NCBI RefSeq assembly: GCF_015471405.1
Contig: NZ_BLVZ01000004.1
Coordinates: 62,001 to 126,000 of the forward strand
Length of the DNA stretch: 64,000 nucleotides
Source of the DNA: Pseudomonas cichorii
GTDB taxonomy: Bacteria > Pseudomonadota > Gammaproteobacteria > Pseudomonadales > Pseudomonadaceae
Reading direction: 5' to 3'
The notes under the pieces were generated by a model. It was not told where the DNA came from. It did not search any database and saw only the letters and a program-made list of their open reading frames with translations. Position 1 is the stretch's first letter. Every line of letters starts with the position of its first letter. This document shows, in pieces, positions 1 through 9,636 of the stretch. The position numbers were made by a program, and so were the translations under genes.

Positions 1-642
1 CCCCGGCTCGTCATCCCAAAGAATTTTGTGCAATTGCATCTGCAAGCGGACAGGCAGGTTGTCTGCAACGATCCAGTCCGCCAGGTCCCGCCCTTTCAAT
101 TCATGGTGGCTGGCAGAGAACAGTACTTCGCCAGCCCGCTTGTCCAGCCCGTACTGGATCAGCTTGGAAACCGCCCAGTCGTAGTCGTCCCTGGAGCAGA
201 TCACAAACTTGACCTGATCGTTGGGAGTCAGCAATTCCATGTTTTCGTAGCGGTTGCGCGCGACCTCCTTGGAGCCTGGAGTCTTCAAGTCGACCACGCG
301 ACTGACACGAGAATCGACAGCCGATATGTCCAGGGCACCACTGGTTTCCAGCGAAACCTGATAACCGGCATCGCACAGACGCTCAAGCAAGGGAATCGCA
401 TTGGGCTGGGCAAGCGGTTCACCACCGGTCACACAGACATAGCGCGGGCGATAGGCAGCGACCTGCTCAAGGATGTCATCCAGCGTATGGATCTTTCCAC
501 CGCTGAAAGCATATGCACTGTCGCAATACTGGCAGCGCAGGGGGCAACCAGTGAGGCGCACGAATACGGTGGGCAGCCCAGCCGTACGGGTTTCACCCTG
601 TAACGAGTAAAATATTTCGGTGATGCGTAATGTGTCTTGCAT
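1..642 (-). CDS. queE: 7-carboxy-7-deazaguanine synthase QueE (partial, 3' end cut by window edge)
   Basis: QueE is a radical-SAM enzyme that contracts 6-carboxytetrahydropterin to 7-carboxy-7-deazaguanine on the way to preQ0 and queuosine. The reading frame starts at the ATG at 640-642 and stays open to base 1, giving 214 residues. The family ends at about 215 residues, so probably only the last residue and the stop are missing. The radical-SAM cluster motif CPLRCQYC (Cys33, Cys37, Cys40) and the early SLQGE motif are visible. It lies downstream of cpoB, as in other pseudomonads, where queC follows queE. A terminator at 767-794 separates it from the Tol-Pal operon, so it probably has its own promoter in the 643-766 gap. 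Confidence 0.93.
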   Translation of the reverse strand, partial: MQDTLRITEIFYSLQGETRTAGLPTVFVRLTGCPLRCQYCDSAYAFSGGKIHTLDDILEQVAAYRPRYVCVTGGEPLAQPNAIPLLERLCDAGYQVSLETSGALDISAVDSRVSRVVDLKTPGSKEVARNRYENMELLTPNDQVKFVICSRDDYDWAVSKLIQYGLDKRAGEVLFSASHHELKGRDLADWIVADNLPVRLQMQLHKILWDDEPG

Positions 643-766
643 ATAAGCCACGGGCGTAACAGCTAAACAGGCCGTCCGCCTCCGTCAGGCACTTCAAAGC
701 ACCCTGCAATCGCAGAATCCAGCGAAGCGTAATAATTACCGGAATTTCGGGTGCGAAATTCTAACG

Positions 767-794
767 AAAAAAGCCGCGACAAGCGCGGCTTTCT
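767..794 (-). terminator. Rho-independent terminator after cpoB
   Basis: On the minus strand the sequence forms a GC-rich stem (AAGCCGCG with CGCGGCTT, 5-nt loop) followed by a run of T. It sits about 20 bases after the cpoB stop and closes the Tol-Pal transcript before queE. Confidence 0.85.
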
Positions 795-813
795 TGAATA
801 ACGGGTCTGCGCA

Positions 814-1629
814 TCAGAGACGCTGAAGATCCCGCTGTGCCAATTGTGCAGCGGAACTGCCCGGATATTGGGCAACGACTTGCTGCAAAATGCCTTTGAC
901 CTTGTCTGTGTGACCGAGGCGACGCTCGACATCGGCCAGCTTATAAAGCGAATCAGGCACCTTGGAATGCTTCGGGTACAACTGGCTGACCTTGGCAAAT
1001 GCCTGGCCAGCGCCCTGAAGGTCACCCTTGGCCAGATTCACTTCGCCCAGCCAGTATTGGGCATTGCCCGCATACGAGCTGTTTGGGTACTTGCGCAGGA
1101 AAGCGGTAAAAGCCTGACTGGCCTTATCGAAATCCTTGGCTTTGATCAAATCGAAGGCCGCTTCGTAATAGAGCTTTTCCTTCGCCGGATCAGGAGGCTC
1201 TGTGCCTGCTGCCGGAGCCTGGGCCGCTGGGGCCGAAGGCGTCCCGCTGGCGTCGATACTGCCGCCAGAAGGTTGGGAATTATTGGTAGCTGCAGCGGCT
1301 GCGCCACTGGAGATACGAGAATCCAGATCCTGATAACGCTCCAGCGCTTCCTGCTTCATGCGCTGAATATCGTTCTGCTGGACTTCAACGAGACCACGCA
1401 AGCGCGCGATTTCTTCCTGCATTTGCTGCAATTGCATGAACAGCTGACCATTTGCCGAGGTCGGGGTCGAAACCCCTCCCCCGGCATAGGCGCCGGACGT
1501 GCCATAACCCGCTGGCGGATAACTGCTGCTACCAGAGCCAGAATTGTCATCGACCACAGGAACCGCACCCCACGCTGAAAGCGGGAGGGTGAGGGCCAAA
1601 ACGGTTAAAGCACGTCGGCACGTTCGCAT
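814..1629 (-). CDS. cpoB: Tol-Pal cell division coordinator CpoB (YbgF)
   Basis: CpoB is a periplasmic protein that interacts with TolA and coordinates outer-membrane constriction with peptidoglycan synthesis. The 271-residue product has a cleavable signal peptide (about 1-21, ending Ala-Trp-Gly), a Ser/Gly-rich stretch, a coiled coil (about 60-108) that trimerises in the family, an Ala/Pro-rich linker (about 110-150), and three tetratricopeptide repeats (about 153-271, with motifs such as YPNSSYAGNAQYWLGE). It starts 6 bases after the pal stop and is the last gene of the Tol-Pal operon, before a strong terminator. Confidence 0.93.
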   Translation of the reverse strand: MRTCRRALTVLALTLPLSAWGAVPVVDDNSGSGSSSYPPAGYGTSGAYAGGGVSTPTSANGQLFMQLQQMQEEIARLRGLVEVQQNDIQRMKQEALERYQDLDSRISSGAAAAATNNSQPSGGSIDASGTPSAPAAQAPAAGTEPPDPAKEKLYYEAAFDLIKAKDFDKASQAFTAFLRKYPNSSYAGNAQYWLGEVNLAKGDLQGAGQAFAKVSQLYPKHSKVPDSLYKLADVERRLGHTDKVKGILQQVVAQYPGSSAAQLAQRDLQRL

Positions 1630-1635
1630 GTCAAA

Positions 1636-2133
1636 TTACTTACGCAGTTCGACGCGACGGTTTTGAGCCCAGGACTGCTCGTCGTTGCCGGTAGCAACTG
1701 GACGCTCTTCGCCGTAGGAAACCAGCTCCAGCTGAGCTGGGGAAACGCCTTGCAGAACCAGGTAGCGCTGAACGGCTTTCGCACGACGCTCGCCCAGGGC
1801 GATGTTGTACTCACGAGTACCACGCTCGTCGGTGTTGCCTTCCAGAACGACGCGAGCGCCGTTTGCTTTCAGGTCTTTAGCATGCACGTCCAGGGAGCGC
1901 AGTGCTTCTGGCTTCAGATCCGAACTGTCGTATTCGAAGTAGAAGGTGGTGATTGCACGCAGAGCAGCTTCTTCGCTCAGGCTGCCATCTACAGCGCCAG
2001 TGTTGGCACCGTAACCAGCGTTAGGGTCAACAGCGCCAGCGCCAGCGTTATCACCGCCTTTGGACGAGCAACCAACAGCTACAGCCATGGCCAGAGCCAG
2101 CGCAGCAAACTTACCAAACTTCAACATTTCCAT
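1636..2133 (-). CDS. pal: Peptidoglycan-associated lipoprotein Pal (OprL)
   Basis: Pal is an outer-membrane lipoprotein that binds peptidoglycan and is pulled on by TolB/TolA during division. The chosen start (ATG at 2131-2133, protein beginning MEMLKFGK) has an AGGAG ribosome binding site about 10 bases upstream and gives 165 residues, close to P. aeruginosa OprL. A longer in-frame start at 2169 would add 12 residues before the signal peptide and is unlikely. The lipobox ends at Cys22 (VAVGC). The OmpA-like domain fills the C-terminal two thirds, with the YFEYDSSD and GNTDERGT motifs that contact diaminopimelate. Confidence 0.95.
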   Translation of the reverse strand: MEMLKFGKFAALALAMAVAVGCSSKGGDNAGAGAVDPNAGYGANTGAVDGSLSEEAALRAITTFYFEYDSSDLKPEALRSLDVHAKDLKANGARVVLEGNTDERGTREYNIALGERRAKAVQRYLVLQGVSPAQLELVSYGEERPVATGNDEQSWAQNRRVELRK

Positions 2134-2185
2134 CTTGAAACTCCTAATGAACCCCAGTGTGTTAAGCAAATCGTGTAGCGCCGCG

Positions 2186-3487
2186 TCAGTTCAGGTAAGG
2201 GGACCAGGAAGGTTCTCTGACTTCGCCTTGAGCGGTAGGAAGCGGGAGCCTTACGCGTCCGTTAATGGACACGAGCATCAAGACTCCCCGGCCCTGCTGG
2301 CGGGTGGCGTAGATTACCATGGTGCCGTTGGGCGCAACAGTAGGCGACTCATCAAGGTTGCTATCTGTGAGGATTTTTACACTTCCGCGAGCCAAATCCT
2401 GCACTGCGACCTTGAAATTAGTGAAGCCGTCCTGCCGGTGAATCATTACCAGCGTCTTTTCATCAGCTGACAATTTCGGGTTGGCATTGTAGTTACCCAC
2501 GAACGTCACACGCTCGGCACCACCGCCATTGATGTTTGTCTTGTAGATCTGTGGCTTGCCGCCACGGTCCGACGTGAAGTACAGCGTAGAGCCATCCTTG
2601 CCGAAAAACGGTTCGGTATCGATGGACGAATCGTTGGTCACGCGGCTCAGCTGACGAGTCGCCAGGTTCATCACGTAAACCTCAGGGTTGCCGTCCTTGG
2701 ACAGCACGAACGCCAGCCTGCTGCCATCAGGCGACCATGCAGGCGCGCCGTTGAGGCCTTCGAAGTTGGTGATCTGCTCACGGCGACCGGTATCGATATG
2801 CTGAACGAAGATACGTGGGCGTCTCTGCTCGAACGATACATAGGCGATGCGCTTGCCATCAGGAGCAAAGCGTGGCGACAGGATCGGCTCGCGCGATTGC
2901 AGCAGCGTCACGGCACGGGCACCGTCGTAGTCCGAACGTTGCAGGGTGTAACGGGTGTTGCTTTCCGAGAAGCGCTCGGCAGTCACGTACAGCATGCGGG
3001 TGGAGAACGCGCCCTTGATGCCGGTCAGTTTCTCGAACGACTGGTCGGCAATGTAGTGCGCCATGTCCCGCAACTGGTCGTTGGTACCCGACACGCTACC
3101 GGTCAGAACCTGCTGCTCGGTGGCAACGTTGAACAGCGCGTACTGGATCTGCAGACGACCGCCCGCCGGGACGATGTTGCCGACCATGACGTATTGCGCA
3201 TTCAGGGCCTTCCAGTCACGGAAAATGATTTCGCTGGCCTGGGTCGGCAGGCTGATCATGTTCTGTTTGGGAATCGGCGAGTAGTAACCCGAGTTACGCA
3301 GGTCGTTACTGACGATATCGGCCATGTCTTCCGGCAGCACGTTGCCGCCCTGCCAGCCAAAAGGCACGACAGCAATCGGAGTGGCGCGGTCACTTCCGCT
3401 GGTGACCATGATGTTCTTTTCTTCTGCAACGGCTAAGCCCGCCGCGCAGCAAAGAACCAAAAGCAGTCCTCGAAGAAGGTTAATCAC
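2186..3487 (-). CDS. tolB: Tol-Pal system beta-propeller protein TolB
   Basis: TolB is the periplasmic component that links Pal to the inner-membrane TolQRA complex. The 433-residue product has a signal peptide (about 1-21, ending AVA), an N-terminal alpha/beta domain and a C-terminal six-bladed propeller with repeated motifs such as SPDG and [10 protein letters not shown]. The start codon is GTG at 3485-3487 and overlaps the TGA of tolA (GTGA), which suggests translational coupling. Length and order match the family. Confidence 0.96.
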   Translation of the reverse strand: MINLLRGLLLVLCCAAGLAVAEEKNIMVTSGSDRATPIAVVPFGWQGGNVLPEDMADIVSNDLRNSGYYSPIPKQNMISLPTQASEIIFRDWKALNAQYVMVGNIVPAGGRLQIQYALFNVATEQQVLTGSVSGTNDQLRDMAHYIADQSFEKLTGIKGAFSTRMLYVTAERFSESNTRYTLQRSDYDGARAVTLLQSREPILSPRFAPDGKRIAYVSFEQRRPRIFVQHIDTGRREQITNFEGLNGAPAWSPDGSRLAFVLSKDGNPEVYVMNLATRQLSRVTNDSSIDTEPFFGKDGSTLYFTSDRGGKPQIYKTNINGGGAERVTFVGNYNANPKLSADEKTLVMIHRQDGFTNFKVAVQDLARGSVKILTDSNLDESPTVAPNGTMVIYATRQQGRGVLMLVSINGRVRLPLPTAQGEVREPSWSPYLN

Positions 3488-4551
3488 AAGGCTAGATCCT
3501 CAGGTGTGAATGTCATCTTGAATGAACGATAGGGAGCGAAGTCCGCTGGCTTCAAACCCTGCATTTCTGTCAAACGACCAATATTCTTGACCGCTGCCAC
3601 TGCCGAACTGTCGAACGGACCGTCACCACTAGACTTGGAAACAGTCACCGAAGTCACTGTACCGTCCGGCAACATGCCGATCTGCAATACCACTGCCATG
3701 CCCTTGCGCGCCGATGGTGGGCGAGCCCAGCCTTCGGATGCACGCAGACGAATCAGGTCATCGAAGTTACCCGCAGTCTCGTCGCCAAGTTCATCGGCCA
3801 GAGCCTGTTGCCGCTGTGGCTTGTCGGAAAGCAGGTCGGCCAGGGCCTGTGCCTTCTTGTCCTCTGCAGCCTTGCGTGCAGCTTCCTGTGCTTTTTTCGC
3901 AGAGTCGGCAGCAGCTTTCTTCTTGGCGTCCTCGGCAGCCTTTTTCTTCGCGTCTTCAGCCGCTTTTTTCTTCGCTTCATCGGCAGCCTGTTTCTTGGCT
4001 TCCTCGGCGGCGGCTTTCTTCGCGTCTTCCTCGGCTTTCTTCTTCGCTTCTTCTTCGGCTTTCTTCTTGGCTATATCAGCCAATTGTTTCTCTTCAGCCT
4101 TTTTCGCATCCGCAGCCTTCTTCGCCTCATCGGCCTTTTTGGCTTCCTCGGCTTTCTGCTCGGCCTTTTTAGCCTCGTCAGCAGCTTTCTGCTCTTCGGC
4201 CTTCTGTTCTTCGGCTTTTTGGGCAGCCTCTTCTTTCTTTTGTTCCGCAGCCTTCACAGCTTCCTGTTTCTGCTGCTCGATTTTCTTCTGCTCCAGCTGC
4301 TCGACTTCAGTCTGTCGTGCAGCGGCTTTCTTTGCCTCGCCCGCAATCTTCTGGTTGGTCTGGGTCGTCGCCTGACTCTTGGACTTGAGTTGGTACAGCG
4401 TAGCCTGAACGACAGGTTTAGCCTCCGGCAACTCAGGAGTCATGGCAAAGCTCACGAAAAGCATGCCAAAAATCAGGATATGCAGGGCCACAGCCCAGAC
4501 AGAGGGCCAGAAGTAGCTTTCCGAGGCAGACGGCTCTCGAATCGGCTGCAT
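3484..4551 (-). CDS. tolA: Cell envelope integrity protein TolA
   Basis: TolA couples the TolQR proton motor to Pal and TolB across the periplasm and is a receptor for filamentous phages and some bacteriocins. The 355-residue product has one N-terminal transmembrane helix (about 15-37), a long Ala/Lys/Glu-rich helical region (about 60-245, with many KKAAE-type repeats) and a C-terminal TonB-like domain (about 255-355, with the GWARPPSA and LPDGTV motifs). The ATG shares one base with the TGA of tolR (TGATG). The low-complexity DNA produces long open frames on the opposite strand that are not genes. Confidence 0.95.
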   Translation of the reverse strand: MQPIREPSASESYFWPSVWAVALHILIFGMLFVSFAMTPELPEAKPVVQATLYQLKSKSQATTQTNQKIAGEAKKAAARQTEVEQLEQKKIEQQKQEAVKAAEQKKEEAAQKAEEQKAEEQKAADEAKKAEQKAEEAKKADEAKKAADAKKAEEKQLADIAKKKAEEEAKKKAEEDAKKAAAEEAKKQAADEAKKKAAEDAKKKAAEDAKKKAAADSAKKAQEAARKAAEDKKAQALADLLSDKPQRQQALADELGDETAGNFDDLIRLRASEGWARPPSARKGMAVVLQIGMLPDGTVTSVTVSKSSGDGPFDSSAVAAVKNIGRLTEMQGLKPADFAPYRSFKMTFTPEDLAL

Positions 4552-5015
4552 CAGGGGGCCTCAGTAATCAAGCCAACGTTCCCTACCCCAGCCTTCTGCA
4601 GTCCGCCCATCGTGCCCATCACAGAACCGTAATCAACGGTCTTGTCGCCACGAATGAAAACCTGCGTCTGCTTGCCGGCATCACGACCGGCTGCGACGAT
4701 CTTGGTCACGGCTGCAGTCAGTTGAGGCAGGGTCATTGCCTTGTCCATCTGCTTTTCGGTATCGACTTCGCTGCCAAGGTTCCAGTAGTAGGTCTTGTCA
4801 GCCTTGATCGAAATGGTCAGGACCTGATTGTTGTTGTCTTGCGGCAAAGCCTCGCTGGAGACCTTGGGCAAGTCGACTTTCACGCCCTGGTTGATCATGG
4901 GAGCGGTCACCATGAAGATGACGAGCAGCACCAACATCACGTCGATGTATGGCACCACGTTCATTTCGGCGACCGGCTTGCGTTTTCTGCGACGATCTCG
5001 AGCGATTAAAGCCAT
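4551..5015 (-). CDS. tolR: Tol-Pal system protein TolR
   Basis: TolR is a subunit of the TolQR proton channel and belongs to the ExbD/TolR family. The 154-residue product has a basic cytoplasmic N-terminus, one transmembrane helix (about 18-38) carrying the conserved proton-path Asp25 in the motif PYIDVMLVLL, and a periplasmic domain. It lies between tolQ and tolA in the standard order; 14 bases separate it from tolQ and its stop overlaps the tolA start. Confidence 0.96.
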   Translation of the reverse strand: MALIARDRRRKRKPVAEMNVVPYIDVMLVLLVIFMVTAPMINQGVKVDLPKVSSEALPQDNNNQVLTISIKADKTYYWNLGSEVDTEKQMDKAMTLPQLTAAVTKIVAAGRDAGKQTQVFIRGDKTVDYGSVMGTMGGLQKAGVGNVGLITEAP

Positions 5016-5029
5016 GGGGAATTACCTGC

Positions 5030-5725
5030 TCACTCTTCGCTGGTATGCACTTTACGGTGCAGGATCGCCTGGAACTCATCAGCGAACGTGTAGTAACGGC
5101 CGATCAGAGTCTCGCTGCGAGCGGCAAAACGGTTGTAAGCGATAACCGCAGGGATTGCTGCGAACAGGCCAATGGCCGTTGCGATCAATGCCTCGGCAAT
5201 ACCGGGAGCCACAGTGGCCAGGGTCGCCTGCTGCGCAGTCGCCAGACCGCGGAAGGAGTTCATGATCCCCCAGACCGTACCGAACAGGCCGATATAAGGA
5301 CTGGTGGAACCCACGGTTGCCAGATACGGCAGGCCGGCTTCCAGTTTTTCTTCTTCACGGGAAATGGCAACGCGCATGGCACGAGCCACACCTTCCATCA
5401 CCGCATCTGGATCGACGCCAGCCTGCTGACGCAGACGGGAGAACTCCTTGAAGCCGGCACGGAAGATCTGCTCGACGCCGGAGTCCGGGTCAGGGTTGCT
5501 GCCCGCCTGACGATAGAGCTTGGAAAGATCGATACCGGACCAGAAACGCTCCTCGAAGCTGTCCAGGGCACGCCGACCGGCACGCAGCATGTTGCCGCGC
5601 TGAAAGATCACGATCCACGAAGTGACTGAAGCAGCCACAAGCATCAGCATGACCAACTGAACAACAATGCTGGCATTGCTGACCAAACTCCACATGGAGG
5701 AATGGTCGACGACGTTAGCTTCCAC
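5030..5725 (-). CDS. tolQ: Tol-Pal system proton channel subunit TolQ
   Basis: TolQ is the polytopic MotA/ExbB-family subunit of the Tol proton motor. The 231-residue product has three transmembrane helices (about 12-35, 137-160 and 170-195), with the conserved [11 protein letters not shown] and [15 protein letters not shown] motifs around the ion path. The start codon is GTG at 5723-5725, and the first codons lie inside the end of ybgC (11-base overlap), consistent with one ybgC-tolQRAB-pal-cpoB operon. Confidence 0.95.
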   Translation of the reverse strand: MEANVVDHSSMWSLVSNASIVVQLVMLMLVAASVTSWIVIFQRGNMLRAGRRALDSFEERFWSGIDLSKLYRQAGSNPDPDSGVEQIFRAGFKEFSRLRQQAGVDPDAVMEGVARAMRVAISREEEKLEAGLPYLATVGSTSPYIGLFGTVWGIMNSFRGLATAQQATLATVAPGIAEALIATAIGLFAAIPAVIAYNRFAARSETLIGRYYTFADEFQAILHRKVHTSEE

Positions 5726-6182
5726 GCTTTATCTCCTGCTCTGAATGTATGCCCGCGCCGCTCTGGTCGGCAAAGGCCGCTCGCAAAGCTTCGGGAATGG
5801 CCCGGGGTTTCAAACTATCGGCGCGTACACACGCCACCAAAAACTGCCCCTCACAGAGCAGCGTTGCATCCGCAGCCAGCCTGACCTGCTGTTTGAAACG
5901 CAGGCTGACACGGTTCAATTCGATTACTTCAGCGCTTACCAGCAGCTCATCGTCCAGTCGCGCCGGCTTGTGATAACGAGCCTCACTGGAATGCACGACG
6001 AACAGCAGGTCCTCCTTCGCCAGCTCGGACTGGGCAAAACCCAGCGCTCGCAGCTGCTCGGTACGAGCCCGCTCCATGAATTTCAAATAGTTGACGTAGT
6101 AGACGATGCCGCCTGCATCGGTGTCTTCGTAATAAACGCGACAGCGATGTGCGAACGACGGAGCCCCGTTTTGCGCGCGCAT
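5715..6182 (-). CDS. ybgC: Tol-Pal-associated acyl-CoA thioesterase YbgC
   Basis: YbgC is a hotdog-fold thioesterase encoded first in the Tol-Pal operon; family members hydrolyse acyl-CoA thioesters and are linked to phospholipid metabolism. The 155-residue product carries the [12 protein letters not shown] signature near residue 18 with its conserved Asp, followed by [10 protein letters not shown]. The ATG at 6180-6182 has a GAGGAG element about 13 bases upstream. The 136-base gap to ruvB probably holds the operon promoter. Confidence 0.92.
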   Translation of the reverse strand: MRAQNGAPSFAHRCRVYYEDTDAGGIVYYVNYLKFMERARTEQLRALGFAQSELAKEDLLFVVHSSEARYHKPARLDDELLVSAEVIELNRVSLRFKQQVRLAADATLLCEGQFLVACVRADSLKPRAIPEALRAAFADQSGAGIHSEQEIKRGS

Positions 6183-6318
6183 ACTCTAGTGCTTACTCCT
6201 CAGGTTGCCAATCGGGTCAGGCAACTGTTTTTCATGGTTTTGCCACTTATTGATGGCTTCAGCCATCACGCTGGCAATCTGACCACCAAAACTACAAATA
6301 AATCGGTGGTGGCCACTA

Positions 6319-7377
6319 TTAATCGGTCGAGTCATCCACGAAATCCTCCGGCGCAGACATCTCGCTCATTCTCGAAGGAATGTTCAGCCCAAAGTGCAGG
6401 TAGGCGTGCCGGGTAACGACTCGTCCACGCGGCGTACGCATGATATAGCCTTGCTGGATCAAATAGGGTTCCAGCACGTCTTCAATGGTGTGCCGCTCCT
6501 CACTGATGGCCGCAGCCAGGCTGTCTATGCCAACAGGACCGCCATCGAACTTCTCGATCATGGTCAGCAGAAGACGCCGGTCCTGATGGTCGAAACCATG
6601 TTCGTCGACATCCAGCAGGTTCAGTGCCTTGTCGGCCGTTTGCCGGGTGATCTGGCCATTACCGCGTACCTGGGCAAAATCCCGTACGCGCCGCAGCAAG
6701 CGGTTGGCAATACGCGGCGTTCCACGAGCACGACGGGCTATTTCAAAGGCCCCCTCAGGCTCGATGACCAGCCCGAGAATACCGGCGGAGCGCGACACGA
6801 TAGTCGACAGGTCGGCCGTGCTGTAGAACTCAAGGCGCTGGACGATCCCGAAACGATCGCGCAACGGGTTGGTCAGCATGCCAGCGCGAGTCGTCGCCCC
6901 CACCAGCGTGAAAGGCGGAAGATCAAGCTTGATCGAGCGAGCGGCAGGCCCCTCACCAATCATGATGTCGAGCTGAAAGTCTTCCATCGCCGGGTACAGA
7001 ACCTCTTCGACGATAGGCGACAACCGATGGATTTCATCGATGAACAGCACATCATGGGGTTCGAGGTTGGTCAGGATCGCGGCCAGATCCCCGGGGCGCT
7101 CCAGCACGGGGCCGGACGTGCTTTTGATCGACACCGACATTTCCTGGGCAATGATATTGGCCAGCGTGGTCTTGCCCAGCCCTGGCGGGCCGAAGATCAA
7201 GGTGTGGTCCAGCGATTCATTACGCCCACGCGCGGCCTGGATGAACAGCTCCATCTGCTCGCGCACCGTCGGCTGACCAATGTAGTCAGCCAGACTCAGA
7301 GGGCGAATGGCGCGGTCCAGTTGTTCCTCACGATCACGACCACTGCTGGCGGTAATCAGGCGATCAGCTTCAATCAC
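6319..7377 (-). CDS. ruvB: Holliday junction branch migration ATPase RuvB
   Basis: RuvB is the hexameric AAA+ motor that drives branch migration of Holliday junctions with RuvA and RuvC. The 352-residue product has Walker [10 protein letters not shown] (about 63-71), Walker B LFIDEIH (about 111-117), the sensor/arginine-finger region (GATTRAG, RDRFG) and a winged-helix C-terminal DNA-binding domain ([14 protein letters not shown]). The start is a GTG immediately after the ruvA stop codon. Confidence 0.97.
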   Translation of the reverse strand: MIEADRLITASSGRDREEQLDRAIRPLSLADYIGQPTVREQMELFIQAARGRNESLDHTLIFGPPGLGKTTLANIIAQEMSVSIKSTSGPVLERPGDLAAILTNLEPHDVLFIDEIHRLSPIVEEVLYPAMEDFQLDIMIGEGPAARSIKLDLPPFTLVGATTRAGMLTNPLRDRFGIVQRLEFYSTADLSTIVSRSAGILGLVIEPEGAFEIARRARGTPRIANRLLRRVRDFAQVRGNGQITRQTADKALNLLDVDEHGFDHQDRRLLLTMIEKFDGGPVGIDSLAAAISEERHTIEDVLEPYLIQQGYIMRTPRGRVVTRHAYLHFGLNIPSRMSEMSAPEDFVDDSTD

Positions 7378-7986
7378 TTACGCCATCCCCTTCAAAGCAC
7401 GTCGGATCAGATCTGCACTGCTCAAGCCTTTTTCCTTGATCGCAGAGACGGCCTTGCTCGCCTCTTGAGGTTTATAGCCCAGGGAAATCAGCGCGCTGAC
7501 CGCATCGGACTCGGCAGACGCCACCGGCTCGGGCTGATTCGGACCACTGGATACCAGCGTAAATGTGCCGGGTAGTGCCTCCCAGGCCTTGAAACGGTCC
7601 TTGAGTTCGACCAACAGACGCTCGGCAGTCTTCTTGCCGACCCCCGGAATCCGGGTCAGGGCCGAAGTATCCTGCGCCTGAACGCAGCGCACCAGCTCAT
7701 CGACCTCAAGGCCCGACATCAAGGCAAGCGCCAGCTTAGGGCCGACACCATTGAGGCGAATCAGCTCACGAAACAGCTCACGCTCGCGCTTCTCGTAAAA
7801 ACCATAGAGCAAATGCGCATCTTCGCGAACCACCAGATGGGTATGCAAGGTCACTGGCTCACCCACATGCGGCAAGCGGTAAAGCGTCGTCATGGGTACT
7901 TCCAGCTCATAGCCGACGCCATTGACGTCCAGCACCAGATGCGGTGGCTGTTTCTCGGCGAGAAAGCCACGTAAACGTCCAATCAC
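7378..7986 (-). CDS. ruvA: Holliday junction DNA-binding protein RuvA
   Basis: RuvA tetramers hold the four-way junction and recruit RuvB. The 202-residue product begins MIGRLRG, contains an OB-like domain I, tandem helix-hairpin-helix motifs (NGVGPKLAL and [12 protein letters not shown]) and a C-terminal domain III that regulates RuvB. The start is GTG (7984-7986) with an AAGGA element upstream. It is directly joined to ruvB and lies 115 bases after ruvC. Confidence 0.96.
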   Translation of the reverse strand: MIGRLRGFLAEKQPPHLVLDVNGVGYELEVPMTTLYRLPHVGEPVTLHTHLVVREDAHLLYGFYEKRERELFRELIRLNGVGPKLALALMSGLEVDELVRCVQAQDTSALTRIPGVGKKTAERLLVELKDRFKAWEALPGTFTLVSSGPNQPEPVASAESDAVSALISLGYKPQEASKAVSAIKEKGLSSADLIRRALKGMA

Positions 7987-8101
7987 GTATCAGATCCTTT
8001 CGTCTTGCCCATCGTTGGCATCGCCAGCGCGAAAAATATGAACACCATCATCACAGGAGTCGCCAGACCTGCAAGTAAAAATATGCATGCGAATGATGCA
8101 G

Positions 8102-8626
8102 TCAGAGACGCAACCGGCCACCGCGGCTGCGCGCAGTCCCCAGACCATGGGGAATCAGGCTTGAACGTGTGTGCGCATGACACAGCGCAATAGCCAGGGC
8201 ATCGGATGCATCGATCTGGGGTTTCTGGGTCAGCTTGAGCAAATGCATGACCATCATCATCACCTGCTCCTTGTTGGCGCCACCGGTTCCGGCAACCGCC
8301 TGCTTGACCTGAGTTGCCGTGTACTCGGCGATCTCCAGGCCTTCCTCGGCACCCGCCACAATGGCCGCCCCCCTGGCCTGCCCCAGCTTCAGTGCAGAAT
8401 CGGCATTGCGGGCCATGAAGACCTTTTCGATTCCCATGGTGACCGGGCCATAGGTCTGGATGACCTCCCGCACACCGCGAAACACAATCTGCAACCGCTC
8501 CTGCAACTCGCCAGCCCCCGTGCGAATGCAGCCCGAAGCCACATAGACACAACCACGCCCGGTATCACGCACAACGCCATAACCGGTGATTCGCGAACCG
8601 GGGTCGATACCAAGAATAAGAGTCAT
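8102..8626 (-). CDS. ruvC: Holliday junction resolvase RuvC
   Basis: RuvC is the dimeric endonuclease that nicks Holliday junctions symmetrically. The 174-residue product shows the acidic catalytic residues of the RNase H-like fold: Asp7 in LGIDPGS, the Glu in MGIEKVF, and the [12 protein letters not shown] motif near residue 140. It precedes ruvA-ruvB on the same strand, as in most gammaproteobacteria. Confidence 0.96.
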   Translation of the reverse strand: MTLILGIDPGSRITGYGVVRDTGRGCVYVASGCIRTGAGELQERLQIVFRGVREVIQTYGPVTMGIEKVFMARNADSALKLGQARGAAIVAGAEEGLEIAEYTATQVKQAVAGTGGANKEQVMMMVMHLLKLTQKPQIDASDALAIALCHAHTRSSLIPHGLGTARSRGGRLRL

Positions 8627-8684
8627 AACACCCGCAGCTTAAGAACTAACGCAAAACAATGAATGCAGCATAAAGGCAGAAGCC

Positions 8685-8732
8685 GGAGGCCGATAGCGGC
8701 GTGATGATCACCGCTTCCTGCCCCCGGCCTCC
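8685..8732. repeat. Nested inverted repeat between yebC and ruvC
   Basis: The 7-base arms GGAGGCC and GGCCTCC flank an inner imperfect inverted pair (GCGGCGTGAT with ATCACCGC). There is no T tract, so it is more likely an RNA structure or weak terminator within a yebC-ruvC transcript than a strong terminator. Confidence 0.45.
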
Positions 8733-8755
8733 AATGTACAACCGACAACCCTTGA

Positions 8756-9502
8756 TCAGCCAAGCTGTTCCAGGACGTCATCGGGAATTTCCGCATTGGA
8801 ATAGACGTTCTGCACGTCATCCAGGTCTTCAAGCATGTCGATCAGCTTGAGAACCTTTTCTGCGGTTTCCAGATCGAGCACCGCACTGGTCGTCGGCAAC
8901 ATGACGATTTCTGCGTCGGATGCCTTGAAACCAGCTGCTTCCAGCGCATTGCGAACCGCGTAGAAACCGGCGAACGACGTAAACACGTCGATGGAGCCAT
9001 CTTCATTGCTCACGACGTCATCGGCATCAGCCTCCATCGCCGCTTCGATCAGTGCATCTTCATCGACACCGGCAGCAAACGAGATCTGCCCCTTGCGATC
9101 GAACAGATAAGCTACGGAACCGTCAGTACCCAGGTTGCCGCCACACTTGGTAAAGGCATGACGTACGGCAGCGGCGGTACGGTTACGGTTGTCGGTCATG
9201 GCCTCGACCATGATAGCGACACCGCCAGGACCATAGCCCTCGTAACCCAGTTCCTCGACATCATTGCCATCGTCCGCACCGACACCACGCGCAACAGCAC
9301 GGTCGATGGTGTCACGGGTCATGTTGGCGCCAAGGGCCTTGTCCAGCGCCAGACGCAGACGCGGGTTGGAACCTGGATCACCGCCACCCTGACGGGCAGC
9401 GACAGTCAGTTCACGAATCCACTTGGTGAAGATCTTGCCTTTCTTGGCATCCTGACGCTCTTTGCGGTGCTTGATGTTCGCCCACTTAGAATGACCTGCC
9501 AT
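8756..9502 (-). CDS. yebC: YebC/PmpR family protein
   Basis: The YebC/PmpR family includes PmpR, a regulator of quinolone-signal genes in P. aeruginosa, and members that relieve ribosome stalling at proline-rich sequences. The 248-residue product starts [14 protein letters not shown], the family hallmark, and has the typical three-domain layout with motifs [12 protein letters not shown] and [12 protein letters not shown]. It is transcribed with ruvCAB, 129 bases upstream of ruvC. Which of the two roles dominates here cannot be read from the sequence. Confidence 0.93.
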   Translation of the reverse strand: MAGHSKWANIKHRKERQDAKKGKIFTKWIRELTVAARQGGGDPGSNPRLRLALDKALGANMTRDTIDRAVARGVGADDGNDVEELGYEGYGPGGVAIMVEAMTDNRNRTAAAVRHAFTKCGGNLGTDGSVAYLFDRKGQISFAAGVDEDALIEAAMEADADDVVSNEDGSIDVFTSFAGFYAVRNALEAAGFKASDAEIVMLPTTSAVLDLETAEKVLKLIDMLEDLDDVQNVYSNAEIPDDVLEQLG

Positions 9503-9600
9503 TTCTCGCTCCAGATTCTTTTTGAAACACCTTCACCTTTCACCCGCACACACGGGCAAAAGGCTTTTCACTCGACAAGGCACAGCCTGGAAAACCTGCA

Positions 9601-9636
9601 ATGCGGGACGCATCAAGAATGCGCCCCGCCCCGCAT
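9601..9636 (-). terminator. Hairpin just after aspS
   Basis: On the minus strand the region right after the aspS stop forms a hairpin with ATGCGGG and CCCGCAT outer arms and an inner GCGCAT/ATGCG pair. It lacks a clear T run, so it may be an attenuator-like structure or weak terminator before yebC. Confidence 0.4.

Noticed and set aside
3587..4632. Two long plus-strand frames rich in Ala/Ser/Phe or Leu/Phe opposite tolA
   Set aside because: They arise from the Ala/Lys-rich repeat of tolA read in reverse; composition is low-complexity and not a protein.
6183..6318. Small gene between ybgC and ruvB
   Set aside because: No frame with a start, ribosome binding site and plausible composition was seen; the gap looks like a promoter region.
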